From JBDTCS01 sp039923455 (GTDB lineage: Bacteria; Bacteroidota; Ignavibacteria; Palsa-1295): a stretch of DNA of 16,814 nucleotides. This document shows, one piece after another, positions 1-9,100 of the stretch. The first letter of the stretch is position 1. Each line of letters opens with the position of its first letter. Location of the stretch: positions 1-16,814 of the forward strand of contig JBDTCS010000270.1 of assembly GCA_039923455.1 (NCBI GenBank). Direction: 5' to 3'. The notes beneath the pieces were generated by a model. It was not told the DNA's origin. It was given only the letters and a program-made list of their open reading frames with translations, and did not search any database. Made by a program: the position numbers and the translations under genes.

Positions 1-2493
1 AGTTTCTACACGGTTCTTTTCGGCAAAAGTCCCGGGCGCTCGGGGCAGATGCGTGGTCGGCGTTAGGACGATATGATCAGCAGCAAGCCACATACTCGTC
101 GCCGAATCTTGCTTACCGATGCATCGAAATTCAACATAATGCGAATCGAGCGAAAGCGGAAAAATACCCGCATGGATGGTGTCAGAAGCTACAGGCTCGT
201 AGCGGTTTGGTGTACGGAAACCATCAAAGAATGCGACAGTTCGACCATCGAGCGAGATCGTGTATTTTCCCATCGTGGAAGCAAGCGAGGCAAAGAGATC
301 AACCTTAAATGTGTCGGCATGCGGAACGTAGAACGTGAATCCAACGGATTGCCCGACACCGGTTGGCTTGAACCACATTGCCGATTGTTCACTCCAGACG
401 GAGAACCAGTAGAAACTAAAATTTTCCGGATAGGCAGTGCCACCAGAGATGAGCATCGTCGAGGCCATATTCTCGAACTCATAGTTGCACATTCGCACAA
501 GCATGATCGGTTCAGCGATCATCGCGTATCCGGAAACACTTCCTCGCGCAACAACATGATATTTCCAATCGGGCAAATATGGAATGTGCATCGTCGCGAT
601 GAACCGATAGTCCGCACCAACGGTAATCAGTTGCCCGCTCGATACCGGAATACTATCTAAGTAAAGCGAGATCTGTTCACCCGGATAAAAGCCGGCACCC
701 GTTACGAGAAGTGTGTCGCGATAGCGAACTGTTACCGGCAGCGAATCGGTGACAAGCCTGCACGTGGGGCCATCGAGCACATAGACCGGCTCCGGCTTGG
801 TTATACCATTGACATGCACGAATTGTTTTCCGGTCGGGATTTGCACAGGAATTGCAACCGTGGTGTCAAAGAGACCGTCAGCATTCGTATGCGCGGTGCC
901 AAGTGTGAATGCCCCAAGTGTGATCGTGATAGGAATAAACGGTGCATACCCGCCACCCCCGAGATGCCAATGTTCGCCAACTCTTAATGAGTCGCGGTCA
1001 CACCAGAATTGCGTCCATAATTTATAGTAATAGGCTACAGTCCGGTAATCATCGTGCACATCGTTTCGCTCACCGTGCTGCAAATTAAAATCAAGCGTCG
1101 AGTTGAAGTCAATAGCATCGAGATAATGGAATCGATAGAAGCAATCGAAGATATGCGTAAACCCTGCCATCGGCAGTGTGAACGGTGCACCGAAGAACCA
1201 CCACGCGCCATCGAGATAATCTTCCGTCCCCGTGTAATGAATAAAGCTTCTTGCAGCTGAATCCACGGTTATCATTGGATCGCCTTCGAGAATTACCGGC
1301 GAAGGACTCTCCGGCACAGCCAAACTCACACCGATAAATCTACCTCTTCCGAATTCATGCAGTACCGGATGATAGATATGCGTGCGCGTCGGATTTGATT
1401 CGCTGAACTTTGCGAAGAAATATCCATACTTGCCGCGGTCAATCGGTTCATGTGAGTATTGCACAAATCCTTGCAGCATCACCGCACTACTGCCATAGTT
1501 AATCAATCGGATTTTTGCATGCTTGGCAAATGGCATGGGAAAATAGCAAGTGAATCCTTCGGCTTCGCTGACACGAATCGGGAACGACCGATTTCTCCAA
1601 GGTCCTGTCGCCGAAGAGAAGAAATCATTCAGTGGTGCGCGCACTGCGGGATAGGGACAATCGTCCCAAAACATTTCGAGCATCACCGAATCTAGCACCG
1701 TAGACGCGTAAGTGGCAGGCAGGATATGCAACGTTTGAATGAGCCCCGGCCCGGATACATCCGCAAGCCACGTCGTGTCGGGCTTGTGCGTGGACGTAAC
1801 GCCCCAAAGGGTGTCGGCGAATCCGATCGAATCAGCGCCACTCGGCCAGAGCGAGCCTATCAGTTTGTATCGAGATTCGGCAAGCGTTTGTAATTTCAGA
1901 TCCTCCGGATATGGATCAAGTCGGAAAGAATGCAGCAACGAGGCGTCCGTGACCGGTCGCCATGCGATCGCGTAATAGAAATTATCCGAGGGACATTGGA
2001 AGGTCAAACGAAACCCTTTCTTATACGGAATCTGTACGTCTATTATCGCACCACCTGACCCAGCTGAGTCAAGAGGCGCTCGCAAAGTCCCGTGTGCTTC
2101 GCCAAAGAACGCACCGAATCTTCCTTGATAGATCAGATTGCCGTCAAGATAAAATTTGAGGTCGGTTACGCTATCCCGATCTCCAAGCGCGGCCCAAATG
2201 TGCGTGATAATCCCAGAACCTGAATCTTGTGCCATCACTACGTGACCATCCGTGTCCCAAATATTCGAAGCATATCCGCGTCCGGCAGCGTATCGGAGCG
2301 GTTGCGCATCCGAACCATCAAGGCGAGCGATCGCACGCGGATCGTTGATCCGTGCATACGGGTCAATCGATTGCGCAAAAGCATTATCTACCGACGCACA
2401 AAACAATGTGCTCAGCAGAATCTGAAGCCAGTATAGTCGGAATGCGCGAAGCTCAAGCCTCGACTGTCTAGGCTCACCGTAGTCTACGTTCAC
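1..2493 (-). CDS. Secreted DUF2961/GH172-family glycoside hydrolase, 3' end outside the window
   Basis: The reading frame stays open from the left edge to an in-frame stop at about 2596, giving 831 visible codons. No in-frame ATG precedes the mature protein. A GTG at 2493 yields a good signal peptide (hydrophobic WLQILLSTLF, cleavage after AFA at residue 40), so I chose it; a GTG at 2547 is the alternative. DUF2961 hallmarks are seen: an ITHIW segment near residue 90, a second GPGLIQ...APLNDFF unit, PMPF, an LEGD motif (E403), GTEDY (E424), then GFTH, YRFH, HGERND and DDYRTVAYYY. GH172 members act on D-fructofuranosides or D-arabinofuranosides. The E403/E424 spacing of 21 equals the spacing I recall for the two catalytic glutamates of the Bifidobacterium enzyme. 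Two GxGFxPGE-like beta domains (about 500-660) and a carbohydrate-binding-like domain (about 667-800) follow. The substrate is unknown. A T9SS signal may lie beyond the edge. Confidence 0.85.
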   Translation of the reverse strand, partial: MNVDYGEPRQSRLELRAFRLYWLQILLSTLFCASVDNAFAQSIDPYARINDPRAIARLDGSDAQPLRYAAGRGYASNIWDTDGHVVMAQDSGSGIITHIWAALGDRDSVTDLKFYLDGNLIYQGRFGAFFGEAHGTLRAPLDSAGSGGAIIDVQIPYKKGFRLTFQCPSDNFYYAIAWRPVTDASLLHSFRLDPYPEDLKLQTLAESRYKLIGSLWPSGADSIGFADTLWGVTSTHKPDTTWLADVSGPGLIQTLHILPATYASTVLDSVMLEMFWDDCPYPAVRAPLNDFFSSATGPWRNRSFPIRVSEAEGFTCYFPMPFAKHAKIRLINYGSSAVMLQGFVQYSHEPIDRGKYGYFFAKFSESNPTRTHIYHPVLHEFGRGRFIGVSLAVPESPSPVILEGDPMITVDSAARSFIHYTGTEDYLDGAWWFFGAPFTLPMAGFTHIFDCFYRFHYLDAIDFNSTLDFNLQHGERNDVHDDYRTVAYYYKLWTQFWCDRDSLRVGEHWHLGGGGYAPFIPITITLGAFTLGTAHTNADGLFDTTVAIPVQIPTGKQFVHVNGITKPEPVYVLDGPTCRLVTDSLPVTVRYRDTLLVTGAGFYPGEQISLYLDSIPVSSGQLITVGADYRFIATMHIPYLPDWKYHVVARGSVSGYAMIAEPIMLVRMCNYEFENMASTMLISGGTAYPENFSFYWFSVWSEQSAMWFKPTGVGQSVGFTFYVPHADTFKVDLFASLASTMGKYTISLDGRTVAFFDGFRTPNRYEPVASDTIHAGIFPLSLDSHYVEFRCIGKQDSATSMWLAADHIVLTPTTHLPRAPGTFAEKNRVET

Positions 2494-2583
2494 AGTTTGA
2501 TAAGAAGAATAACAACAACCGAAAAACCGATAACAAAGAGTTGGCACAATCGCCTCTCTCTGAATTCCATCCTGAACGGGATA

Positions 2584-2591
2584 CAAACTTA
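2584..2591 (-). promoter_or_regulatory. Putative Bacteroidota -7 element (TAAGTTTG) for the GH172-like gene
   Basis: On the minus strand the octamer TAAGTTTG fits the Bacteroidota TAnnTTTG consensus and lies about 90 bp upstream of the proposed GTG start at 2493. The same octamer occurs upstream of the OmpA-like gene at 13419-13426. The -33 box is poorly placed here: TTTG is 11 nt upstream and TTG 26 nt upstream, against an expected spacing of about 17-23 nt. The call is therefore tentative. Confidence 0.3.
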
Positions 2592-2709
2592 CTATCTAAA
2601 CGCAAATAACCCACCCTCAATGCATGGGCACAAATTTTTGCCTAAAAAAACATGTAACCTCTTTATTGGACGAAATCGGACTACACGAACGCCATTTGGC
2701 TCTTAGTGG

Positions 2710-2729
2710 TTAGAATTCGGAAGTTCTAA
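2710..2729. repeat. Inverted repeat just upstream of the membrane glycosyltransferase start
   Basis: TTAGAA (2710-2715) and TTCTAA (2724-2729) form a perfect 6-bp inverted repeat around an 8-nt centre, TTCGGAAG. The right arm ends 12 bp before the ATG at 2742. A flanking GG/CC pair could extend the stem across a one-base bulge. It could be an operator or a 5'-leader hairpin that masks the start; no T-run follows, so it is not a terminator. Confidence 0.35.
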
Positions 2730-2741
2730 TCCAGGCTCGAG

Positions 2742-4865
2742 ATGTCGAACAACGTCAAGATGAATCGTCACAATCTGACTGCCAATGCTTTGGTGCCCGT
2801 GCACACAAAGCGTTTGGCTACCGACATGCTTGCTGCCGATGCAGCAGCCGTGCAGGGTTTGACGTTCGCAAGTGATGAGGCGATCGTAACGCTTGGCTCG
2901 GCGTCACTGCCCGAACGAGGGCCTTGGTGGAAGCGAATAGCCCCAACGACATTCTTAGCACTCGCGACCGGTGCGATCGCGGTGTTGTTCCTCCTCGTCG
3001 AAATGTCCCAAGCAGGCAAACTCGGGTTTCCACTCGATGGGGCTTGGGTTCACCTTGTCTACGCACGTAATATTTTCAAGCATATCGCATTCGAGTTTAA
3101 TCTCGGCGAACACTCGACAGGTCCTACTGCCCCTTTGTGGACAGTTTTTCTCGCATTCGGTCTGCCGATATTTCATGACCCGATCGTAACTGCAAAACTT
3201 TTTAGCTCGATCTTTTTATTTCTCGCAGGTTATTACACGTTTCGTTTGCTGCGAAGTCGTGAGTTTGACTACGGTTCTTCGTTGCTTGGTGCATTGATCG
3301 TGCTCACCGTACCGCGACTTACCTGGAGTGAATTGTCGGGGATGGAGATGACGCTATCGGCGGCAGTGGTGATTGCTGGGCTATGGTCCTACTTGCAACC
3401 ACCGAGTGTATTTGGACGCAATCGAGGATGGAACAACTATTTAACCGGAGCGATCTTCGCCATTGCAGCAATCGCAAGGCCGGAATCTATGCTGGTCTTC
3501 TTCATCGTGTTGTTGCATCGCACGTTCACCTTCCTTTTTAGAACCGAGCGAGATAAGACACACGGCGCGGGGAAGATTTTTGCGTACGAAGCAATTCGCT
3601 CGGTCTCCGCTTTCGTCTTTATCTTGGCCCCACTCGCAATCACTAACTATGCGTTGTCGGGTTCGATACTGCCGGCAACGTTCTTTGCCGCGCTGCAACC
3701 GAAGTCACTTCCAAATCTGATCTGGAGTGGCGATGTAGGAGGATTTGTACTCCGCTTAGCTACGAGCACTGCCGGACTTTGGAATGCCGTGATCGGAATA
3801 TATTTCTTGGATGATCCGATCCTGCTTGGTATTATCGTGCTCGCATTTTATCTGCGGTGGAAACATCGAAGGCTCCGAGTCGATGCAGCGAGTCAGCTTT
3901 TCACGCTTGGTGCGTTGACACTCTTGCTTTTTCCTTACTTACGTACGCTCTTCCTCGGGACCTCAAGCGCACTTGGCGAGGAGGCTCAAACCGTGCAATT
4001 CCTTTCGGTCATCTATATAGTTACAGGGCTTGCGGGCATCAAGCTAATTCTCAACGCCTTGGCTCAACGCGGACCATCGAATAGATTAATCATCGTCGGA
4101 TTCTCCGTTTGCGCGCTTATACTCGGGGTGCTGTCGATTTGGTCGCGACCGGAAATCGCAAACACGCTTCGGCTCTCGAGCACACCAGTGCCCGAGAACT
4201 TGCTCCTCTTCATCGGAGTTTTTCTTTTTGTGTTTGCAATCGGTTCCGTCGTCGCGTTTCGTTACGCAGCGAAGCAATCGCACAAGCTACGTCGTTACGC
4301 CATCGACCCTAGCGAATTCGATAAGATCCAATATCGCGAATCAAGTTCGAGCAAGGATAACGCAGGTTTTACGGATGAGCCCACAGCACCGCACGTGATT
4401 ATTGTTATGAGAGCAATTCTTATTATTACGCTCTGCTGGCACATTGCAGAGCTGCCGTTCACCGCTGTGCGATACAGCGCATCGGTGCTGAAACAGAATG
4501 AGGAGAATGTTGCGAGTGCGAAGGCGCTTGCATTGCTCTCCGACCCGAATGACATCATTGCGACGAATGCAATCGGAGCATTCGGTTGGTTCTCCGGCCG
4601 AACAATATATGACACGGAGGGATTGACCTCGCTGGAAGATCTTCATGATCCACCACAGGATCTTGGCATCCGATTAATTCGGCATCGGCCACACTATTTT
4701 ATTCATTTCGGTGCATCTAACTCCGAATCATTGAACGCCCTAACCCCACAGTTCGGAAGCGAGCGTTTGCATGCATCGCCGGGTGAAGAAGATGCCCCGA
4801 ACTACACAACCGCATTTGACAACCCCGATGTGCAGGCGTTTCGATTGAATTTTGCTGCGCCATAA
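2742..4865 (+). CDS. GT-C-type multi-pass membrane glycosyltransferase, arabinosyltransferase (AftB)-like
   Basis: This 707-residue protein has an unusually long hydrophilic N-terminus (1-65) and about 12-13 hydrophobic segments between residues 68 and 570. A soluble C-terminal tail of about 135 residues follows. The first extracytoplasmic loop holds LDGAWVHLVYARNIF (D99) followed by FNLGEHSTGPTAPLWT (119-134). This resembles the DDAYISFRYARN / NPGERVEGYTNPLW signature of GT-C polyprenyl-phosphate-dependent transferases such as mycobacterial AftB. SGMEMTL (199-205), ARPE (245-248) and TNAIGAFGWFSGR (608-620) also match that group. The expected role is transfer of a sugar from a lipid-linked donor to an envelope glycan outside the membrane. 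Only one acidic residue occupies the usual DD position. A charged loop (508-550) precedes the last membrane segment. It is divergent from the GH172-like gene. The family is fairly sure; donor and acceptor are unknown. ATG 2742 is preferred, with ATG 2760 possible. Confidence 0.75.
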   Translation: MSNNVKMNRHNLTANALVPVHTKRLATDMLAADAAAVQGLTFASDEAIVTLGSASLPERGPWWKRIAPTTFLALATGAIAVLFLLVEMSQAGKLGFPLDGAWVHLVYARNIFKHIAFEFNLGEHSTGPTAPLWTVFLAFGLPIFHDPIVTAKLFSSIFLFLAGYYTFRLLRSREFDYGSSLLGALIVLTVPRLTWSELSGMEMTLSAAVVIAGLWSYLQPPSVFGRNRGWNNYLTGAIFAIAAIARPESMLVFFIVLLHRTFTFLFRTERDKTHGAGKIFAYEAIRSVSAFVFILAPLAITNYALSGSILPATFFAALQPKSLPNLIWSGDVGGFVLRLATSTAGLWNAVIGIYFLDDPILLGIIVLAFYLRWKHRRLRVDAASQLFTLGALTLLLFPYLRTLFLGTSSALGEEAQTVQFLSVIYIVTGLAGIKLILNALAQRGPSNRLIIVGFSVCALILGVLSIWSRPEIANTLRLSSTPVPENLLLFIGVFLFVFAIGSVVAFRYAAKQSHKLRRYAIDPSEFDKIQYRESSSSKDNAGFTDEPTAPHVIIVMRAILIITLCWHIAELPFTAVRYSASVLKQNEENVASAKALALLSDPNDIIATNAIGAFGWFSGRTIYDTEGLTSLEDLHDPPQDLGIRLIRHRPHYFIHFGASNSESLNALTPQFGSERLHASPGEEDAPNYTTAFDNPDVQAFRLNFAAP

Positions 4866-5062
4866 GTCATGCTTCCAACATCGCGATAGGCCTTTGCGAG
4901 TACTCATCAAAGAGGAGTTTGTTATTTCTTCTTAATGTGAAGCGATAATTGCATATTTGTAATCCTACCGAATAACATATTAAGCAATGTACACGTTATG
5001 TTGCATCGTGAAGTTAAAATTCAGGCGTCCGTTTTTTTCTTAGATGTAATCAGGTAGATCGT
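4866..5062. other. Intergenic spacer between co-oriented plus-strand genes
   Basis: This 197-bp AT-rich spacer has no convincing terminator hairpin and no exact TAnnTTTG element. A T-run at 5033-5039 lacks a GC stem before it. The spacer length suggests that the beta-propeller gene has its own promoter, but I cannot place one. Confidence 0.4.
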
Positions 5063-6103
5063 ATGCGCACACTTATCAATTCAGTTTTTGCTCTCACGCT
5101 TTTGACATCAGCGGCAGCATTCGCACAGCCCGGCACGAGCATGCAGCCACATTTCGCTGTCACGGATAGCATCATTGTTGGTGGCACCGGTGGCTGGGAT
5201 TATGTGGCCTTTGATGGTGCAGACAGAACGCTCTACGTTGCGCACAATGAGGAAGTGGTTGCGATCGAGCTTGCGACGAAGCACATCATTGCGCACATCC
5301 CCGCTCATGGATCGCACGGCGTCGCGATTGCTCATGAGTTTAGTTACGGATTTATCAGCAATGGCAAAAGTAATACCGTCGGAGTCTTCTCGCTCAAGAC
5401 GCACGAGATCGTTGAGGAGATTCCTGTCGGTACAAAACCAGACGCAATCATTTACGACTCATCGAGTAAGCGAATACTCACGATGAACGGTGAGGGAGAT
5501 AACGCAACCGTTGTCGATCCTGCTACAAAGAAAGTTGTTGGTACGATCGCGCTTGGTGGTTCACCAGAGTTTGGTGTGGCCGATGGTAAGGGTCACGTGT
5601 TTGTAAACCTCGAGGACAAGAACGAAGTACTGATGCTCGACGCAGCAACGCTATCGGTGGTGAAACGGTGGAAGATTATTGGTGGCGATGCCCCTACAGG
5701 TCTCGCAATGGATATCGAAAATAATGTGCTATTCATTGGCTGCCACAATGCCAAGATGATCGTGATGAGTGCGAAGGATGGGAAAGTTTTGGCTACGCTG
5801 CCGATCGGACAGGGAGTTGACGCGACCGCTTACGATGCCGCACGGAAACTCGCATTCAGTTCGAACGGCGATGCGACATTAACAATCGTTCGAGAAGACC
5901 CGACTAAACATTTTTCACTTGTTGGCAATGCAACGACAGAGCGCGGTGCACGTACGATGGCTCTCGATCCTGCAACCGGCACGATCTATCTCGCAACCGC
6001 CGACTTTGGGGCAACTCCTCCTGCTACGAAAGAGCGCCCCCGTCCAAGACCGGCGATCGTTGATGGTAGCTTCAAGATTCTGATCGTTACGCAAACGAAT
6101 TGA
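5063..6103 (+). CDS. Exported YncE/YVTN-type beta-propeller protein
   Basis: The 346-residue product begins with a signal peptide (MRTLINSVFALTLLTSAAAFAQ, cleavage near residue 21), so it is periplasmic or exported. About seven repeats of roughly 40 residues follow. Each carries an A-x-D or D-x-x-x-x-x-L/I-Y/F-V pattern (VAFDGADRTLYVA, IIYDSSSKRILTM, LAMDIENNVLFIG, MALDPATGTIYLA), as expected of a seven-bladed YVTN propeller. The C-terminal PRPRP segment plus GSFKILIVTQ is typical of stand-alone YncE-like proteins in environmental bacteria. Such propellers bind ligands or partner proteins. No catalytic residues can be assigned, and the molecular role is unknown. No enzyme partner lies next to it. 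The ATG follows a weak AGG-containing leader. Its last codons form the left arm of a stem-loop. Confidence 0.85.
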   Translation: MRTLINSVFALTLLTSAAAFAQPGTSMQPHFAVTDSIIVGGTGGWDYVAFDGADRTLYVAHNEEVVAIELATKHIIAHIPAHGSHGVAIAHEFSYGFISNGKSNTVGVFSLKTHEIVEEIPVGTKPDAIIYDSSSKRILTMNGEGDNATVVDPATKKVVGTIALGGSPEFGVADGKGHVFVNLEDKNEVLMLDAATLSVVKRWKIIGGDAPTGLAMDIENNVLFIGCHNAKMIVMSAKDGKVLATLPIGQGVDATAYDAARKLAFSSNGDATLTIVREDPTKHFSLVGNATTERGARTMALDPATGTIYLATADFGATPPATKERPRPRPAIVDGSFKILIVTQTN

Positions 6104-6115
6104 AGTAACGATCAG
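6080..6115. terminator. Strong stem-loop between convergent genes, overlapping a stop codon
   Basis: CTGATCGTTAC (6080-6090) and GTAACGATCAG (6105-6115) form a perfect 11-bp stem with a 14-nt loop. The loop contains the TGA (6101-6103) of the beta-propeller gene. Pairing can extend by three base pairs (GAT/ATC) across a bulged T. It lies 18 bp past the end of the convergent giant surface-protein gene, so it can act on both transcripts. No clear U-run follows on either strand, so it may protect 3' ends rather than act as a classical intrinsic terminator. Confidence 0.5.
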
Positions 6116-6133
6116 ATCGTGGACTAGCTCCGA

Positions 6134-9100
6134 CTATTTTACAACAGTCATTGCTTTAATCTCGCGGACCGGATAGCCTGGTCCGCGCCACTCGACGACG
6201 TATCGGTACGTGCCGCTTGGCAAGTGTGTTGCATCGATCGTAACCGCGTGCGAGCCCTTCGTCATCGCTCCCGAGAACGGCACCAAAACGCTTTGCCCCA
6301 TTTCATTGAACACCGTGAGCGTCACATAACCATCTTTAATCATATCGATATCAACCACGGATATCGGGTTGAATGGATTCGGATGATTTTGACTTGCAAC
6401 CAGCGGATTCCCGGGCGTTGCACGACAAGCCTGCACAATCACAAGTCCCGGATTTGCGACCGAGAGCGTTGCCGGCGACGCGCCAAAGCTCGCTTGCGTG
6501 ATGGTTACCGGAGTCATAGGAGCGGTGTCCGCAAGCACTTCGAAGTTGAGCATCGCAATCGTACCAGGCCCCGCGATCGGCTTTGGTGAAGTGATCGAAA
6601 GCTCTTGATCACCCAAACCGAATTGCGTTTTTGTTACAGTGCTTCCGGTCGGCAATAAGCTACCGATAGATGCGCTTGACAAATTCATCAACATCGAGTT
6701 GAACATCACACGAACTTTCATTTGCGTTACACCGGAAGGTGATAGATCTTTGTCGATCTTGAGCGGCATGGAAATCATATCACCCGGCTTTGCGGTCACC
6801 GTATCACTATAGACGATCACAGGCACGCCGTTCTGAATTCCATTACCAAGCAAATGAATATTCTTGCTCGAATTGGATTTCGTGTCCGATTGTATTGTAA
6901 GATCGGCAGTTCGCAAGCCTGCAACCATCGGCGAAAAGATTGCATCATACGACCGGACATCACCCGGCTGCAGCGCACTCGAAGCAGGGATCAGAATTTG
7001 GAACTCTGAATTATTCGGCCCCGCAAGTGTAATGTTCGAGATCGTAAGCGGCTTACCATATCCAATGTTCGAGATCGTAATCACTTGGATCGAATCCTTG
7101 CTTCCGAAGACAAACACATTTCCGAAATCGATCGTATCGACCGAAACACTGAGCACCGCTTGCACACCTTCACCTGCAAGATCAACGGTAGGCTGATCGG
7201 AGGTTGTGTTGTTCACTGCGATCGTACCAGTCTTGATTCCTGTGCTTGTCGGCGCAAACGATACTGTAACAAGTATCGAATCCGTTGACGCAGAAAGCGT
7301 AACCGGACCGGCCGGTACTTGTTGCAGGGTGAAAGATGCGTCTCCACTCGGAACAATCGAATTCACCGTAAGCGGAGCTGATCCGGTATTGCGAACCACA
7401 AAGGTCTGCGTCGGAACAGGCGCCGGGTTCACATCGACCTTTGCGAAGTCAATGCGTTGACGCGTTACCAAAATTCCAGGCTGCACACCGCGTCCGGTGA
7501 GCAATACGGAGTCAAGCGCGCCTGCTGCCGGAATAACGAAATACGCTCGCTTCGTGCCAACAGTCGCGGGCGTCATCGTGATCGCGTAAGCGATGCTGTC
7601 GTTGCGCAATAGCGTACGCGAAAGCCCGCTGAATGCAAACTCCGCTGCGTTCGGCCCGACGATCGAAGGTGCGAGCACGTTCGCTGACGCGATACCACGA
7701 TTAATCACATAGACGTTCTGCGCCGGTGATGTTGTCGTGACGAGCACATCGCCAAAATCAAGCGACGGCGGACGCACCTCGATTACCGGCGCTGCGCCTT
7801 GACCCATCAGATGCAATCCTATGACCGTCGTATTCGAATCAACCAAGAAAGTTACGGCGGCTTCATCATGTACATTCTTCGTCGGCACGAATGTAAAGCA
7901 GAGCGAAGTGATCGCGCTATCCGAAAGTGTTTGTATTCCACTCGGTGACGAAACGTGGAACACACCCGATGTGCCCGCGATCGAAATGTTCTTCAAACTC
8001 AAAGCTGCGCACGAAGGATTCATCACACGAATACAACGTCTCGCACTATCCCCTACTGTGACGGTATCAAAGTCGATCAACGTATCGAGCACTTGTAAAA
8101 CCGGTGGAACAGAAACATAGGCCGTGATCGGAATCTGTACGCTACTTCCCGAGCCTGACGTCACCACGACCTTCGCGTTTACTCGTCCAAGCACGGATGC
8201 AGCAAAGTGTATGAGCAAGGAGTCTGTGCTCCCTTTTGGAATCGTTGTGCGCGGTGCTTGAAGAATTGTAATCTGTGAAGACCCGACAACTGTGGCACTC
8301 ACAGATGTTACGGCGGCAGTACCAACATTCTTCAGCGTCACCCACCGATCCACATTGAATCCGATTACTACGCAGCCCAGATCAAGTGCGTTAGGCGTAG
8401 TAAGTATGCCCTGAATGCCACGCCCCATCAGCGTTAGCAGCTTTCCATTCGCAGGTTGAACGGTGCGAACAGAATCGGACGAAGTCTTCGGTAGGGTATC
8501 CGTCGGACAATATCGTAAGAGCAACACTCGCGAAGAATCCGGTGCAATAGACATCGGGAATTGACCCGCAGGGACAACAAACTCCGCGCTAAAAGTCGGT
8601 GGCTTCACTAAATAGAGCGTATCATTACCAGTGTTCTTTAATACGACCGCGGTGTCTTTGCATGAACCTACATCCACAAGACCGAAGTCGATGGTCGAGA
8701 GCATAGATAGCACACCGATTTTTCCACGAGCGTTTAGCAACACAAGCTTTGTGGAGTCGCGTGCATCACTATGAATGGTATCTGCGGAACTTCGCGAGTT
8801 GGAATCTGTCGCGCAGTACTCCAGCGTAACAGTTAGCTTTGCCGCAGGTGCAAGCGCATAAGGCAAGTTCGGAGAGATCAACTTGAAGTGCGCATCACCA
8901 AAGAGTTGCGAGGTGACATGCAGTGTGTCGTTACCGGTATTCGTGATCGTAAAGGTTGTATCCTTACACGCACCAACTTTCACCGCTCCAAAATCTATCG
9001 ACGCGATCGATTGAATCTGCGGTTGAATTCCGCAACCGGAAACGAGCACAGTCTTGATCGTGTCGTTCGAGTTCAGAGTCAAAAGTGCAGTGAAGCAGCC

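Noticed and set aside
73..660. Plus-strand open frame of 195 codons near the left edge
   Set aside because: It lies antisense to the GH172-like gene, whose minus-strand frame encodes recognisable DUF2961-protein C-terminal domains. The plus product is Arg/His-rich with no domain pattern.
2497..2706. Plus-strand open frame of 69 codons in the divergent region
   Set aside because: Unrecognised low-complexity product overlying the likely promoter region, with no ribosome binding site and no support beyond being open.
2698..2735. Resemblance to tRNA parts (TTAGTGGTTAGA like a D-arm, GTTCTAATCC like a T-arm)
   Set aside because: The spacing is far too short, there is no anticodon arm or acceptor pairing, and the D-arm-like stem does not pair. 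It is better read as the leader inverted repeat.
5030..5042. T-run as a terminator for the GT-C gene
   Set aside because: No GC-rich hairpin precedes the T-run, and it lies only about 25 bp before the next start codon.
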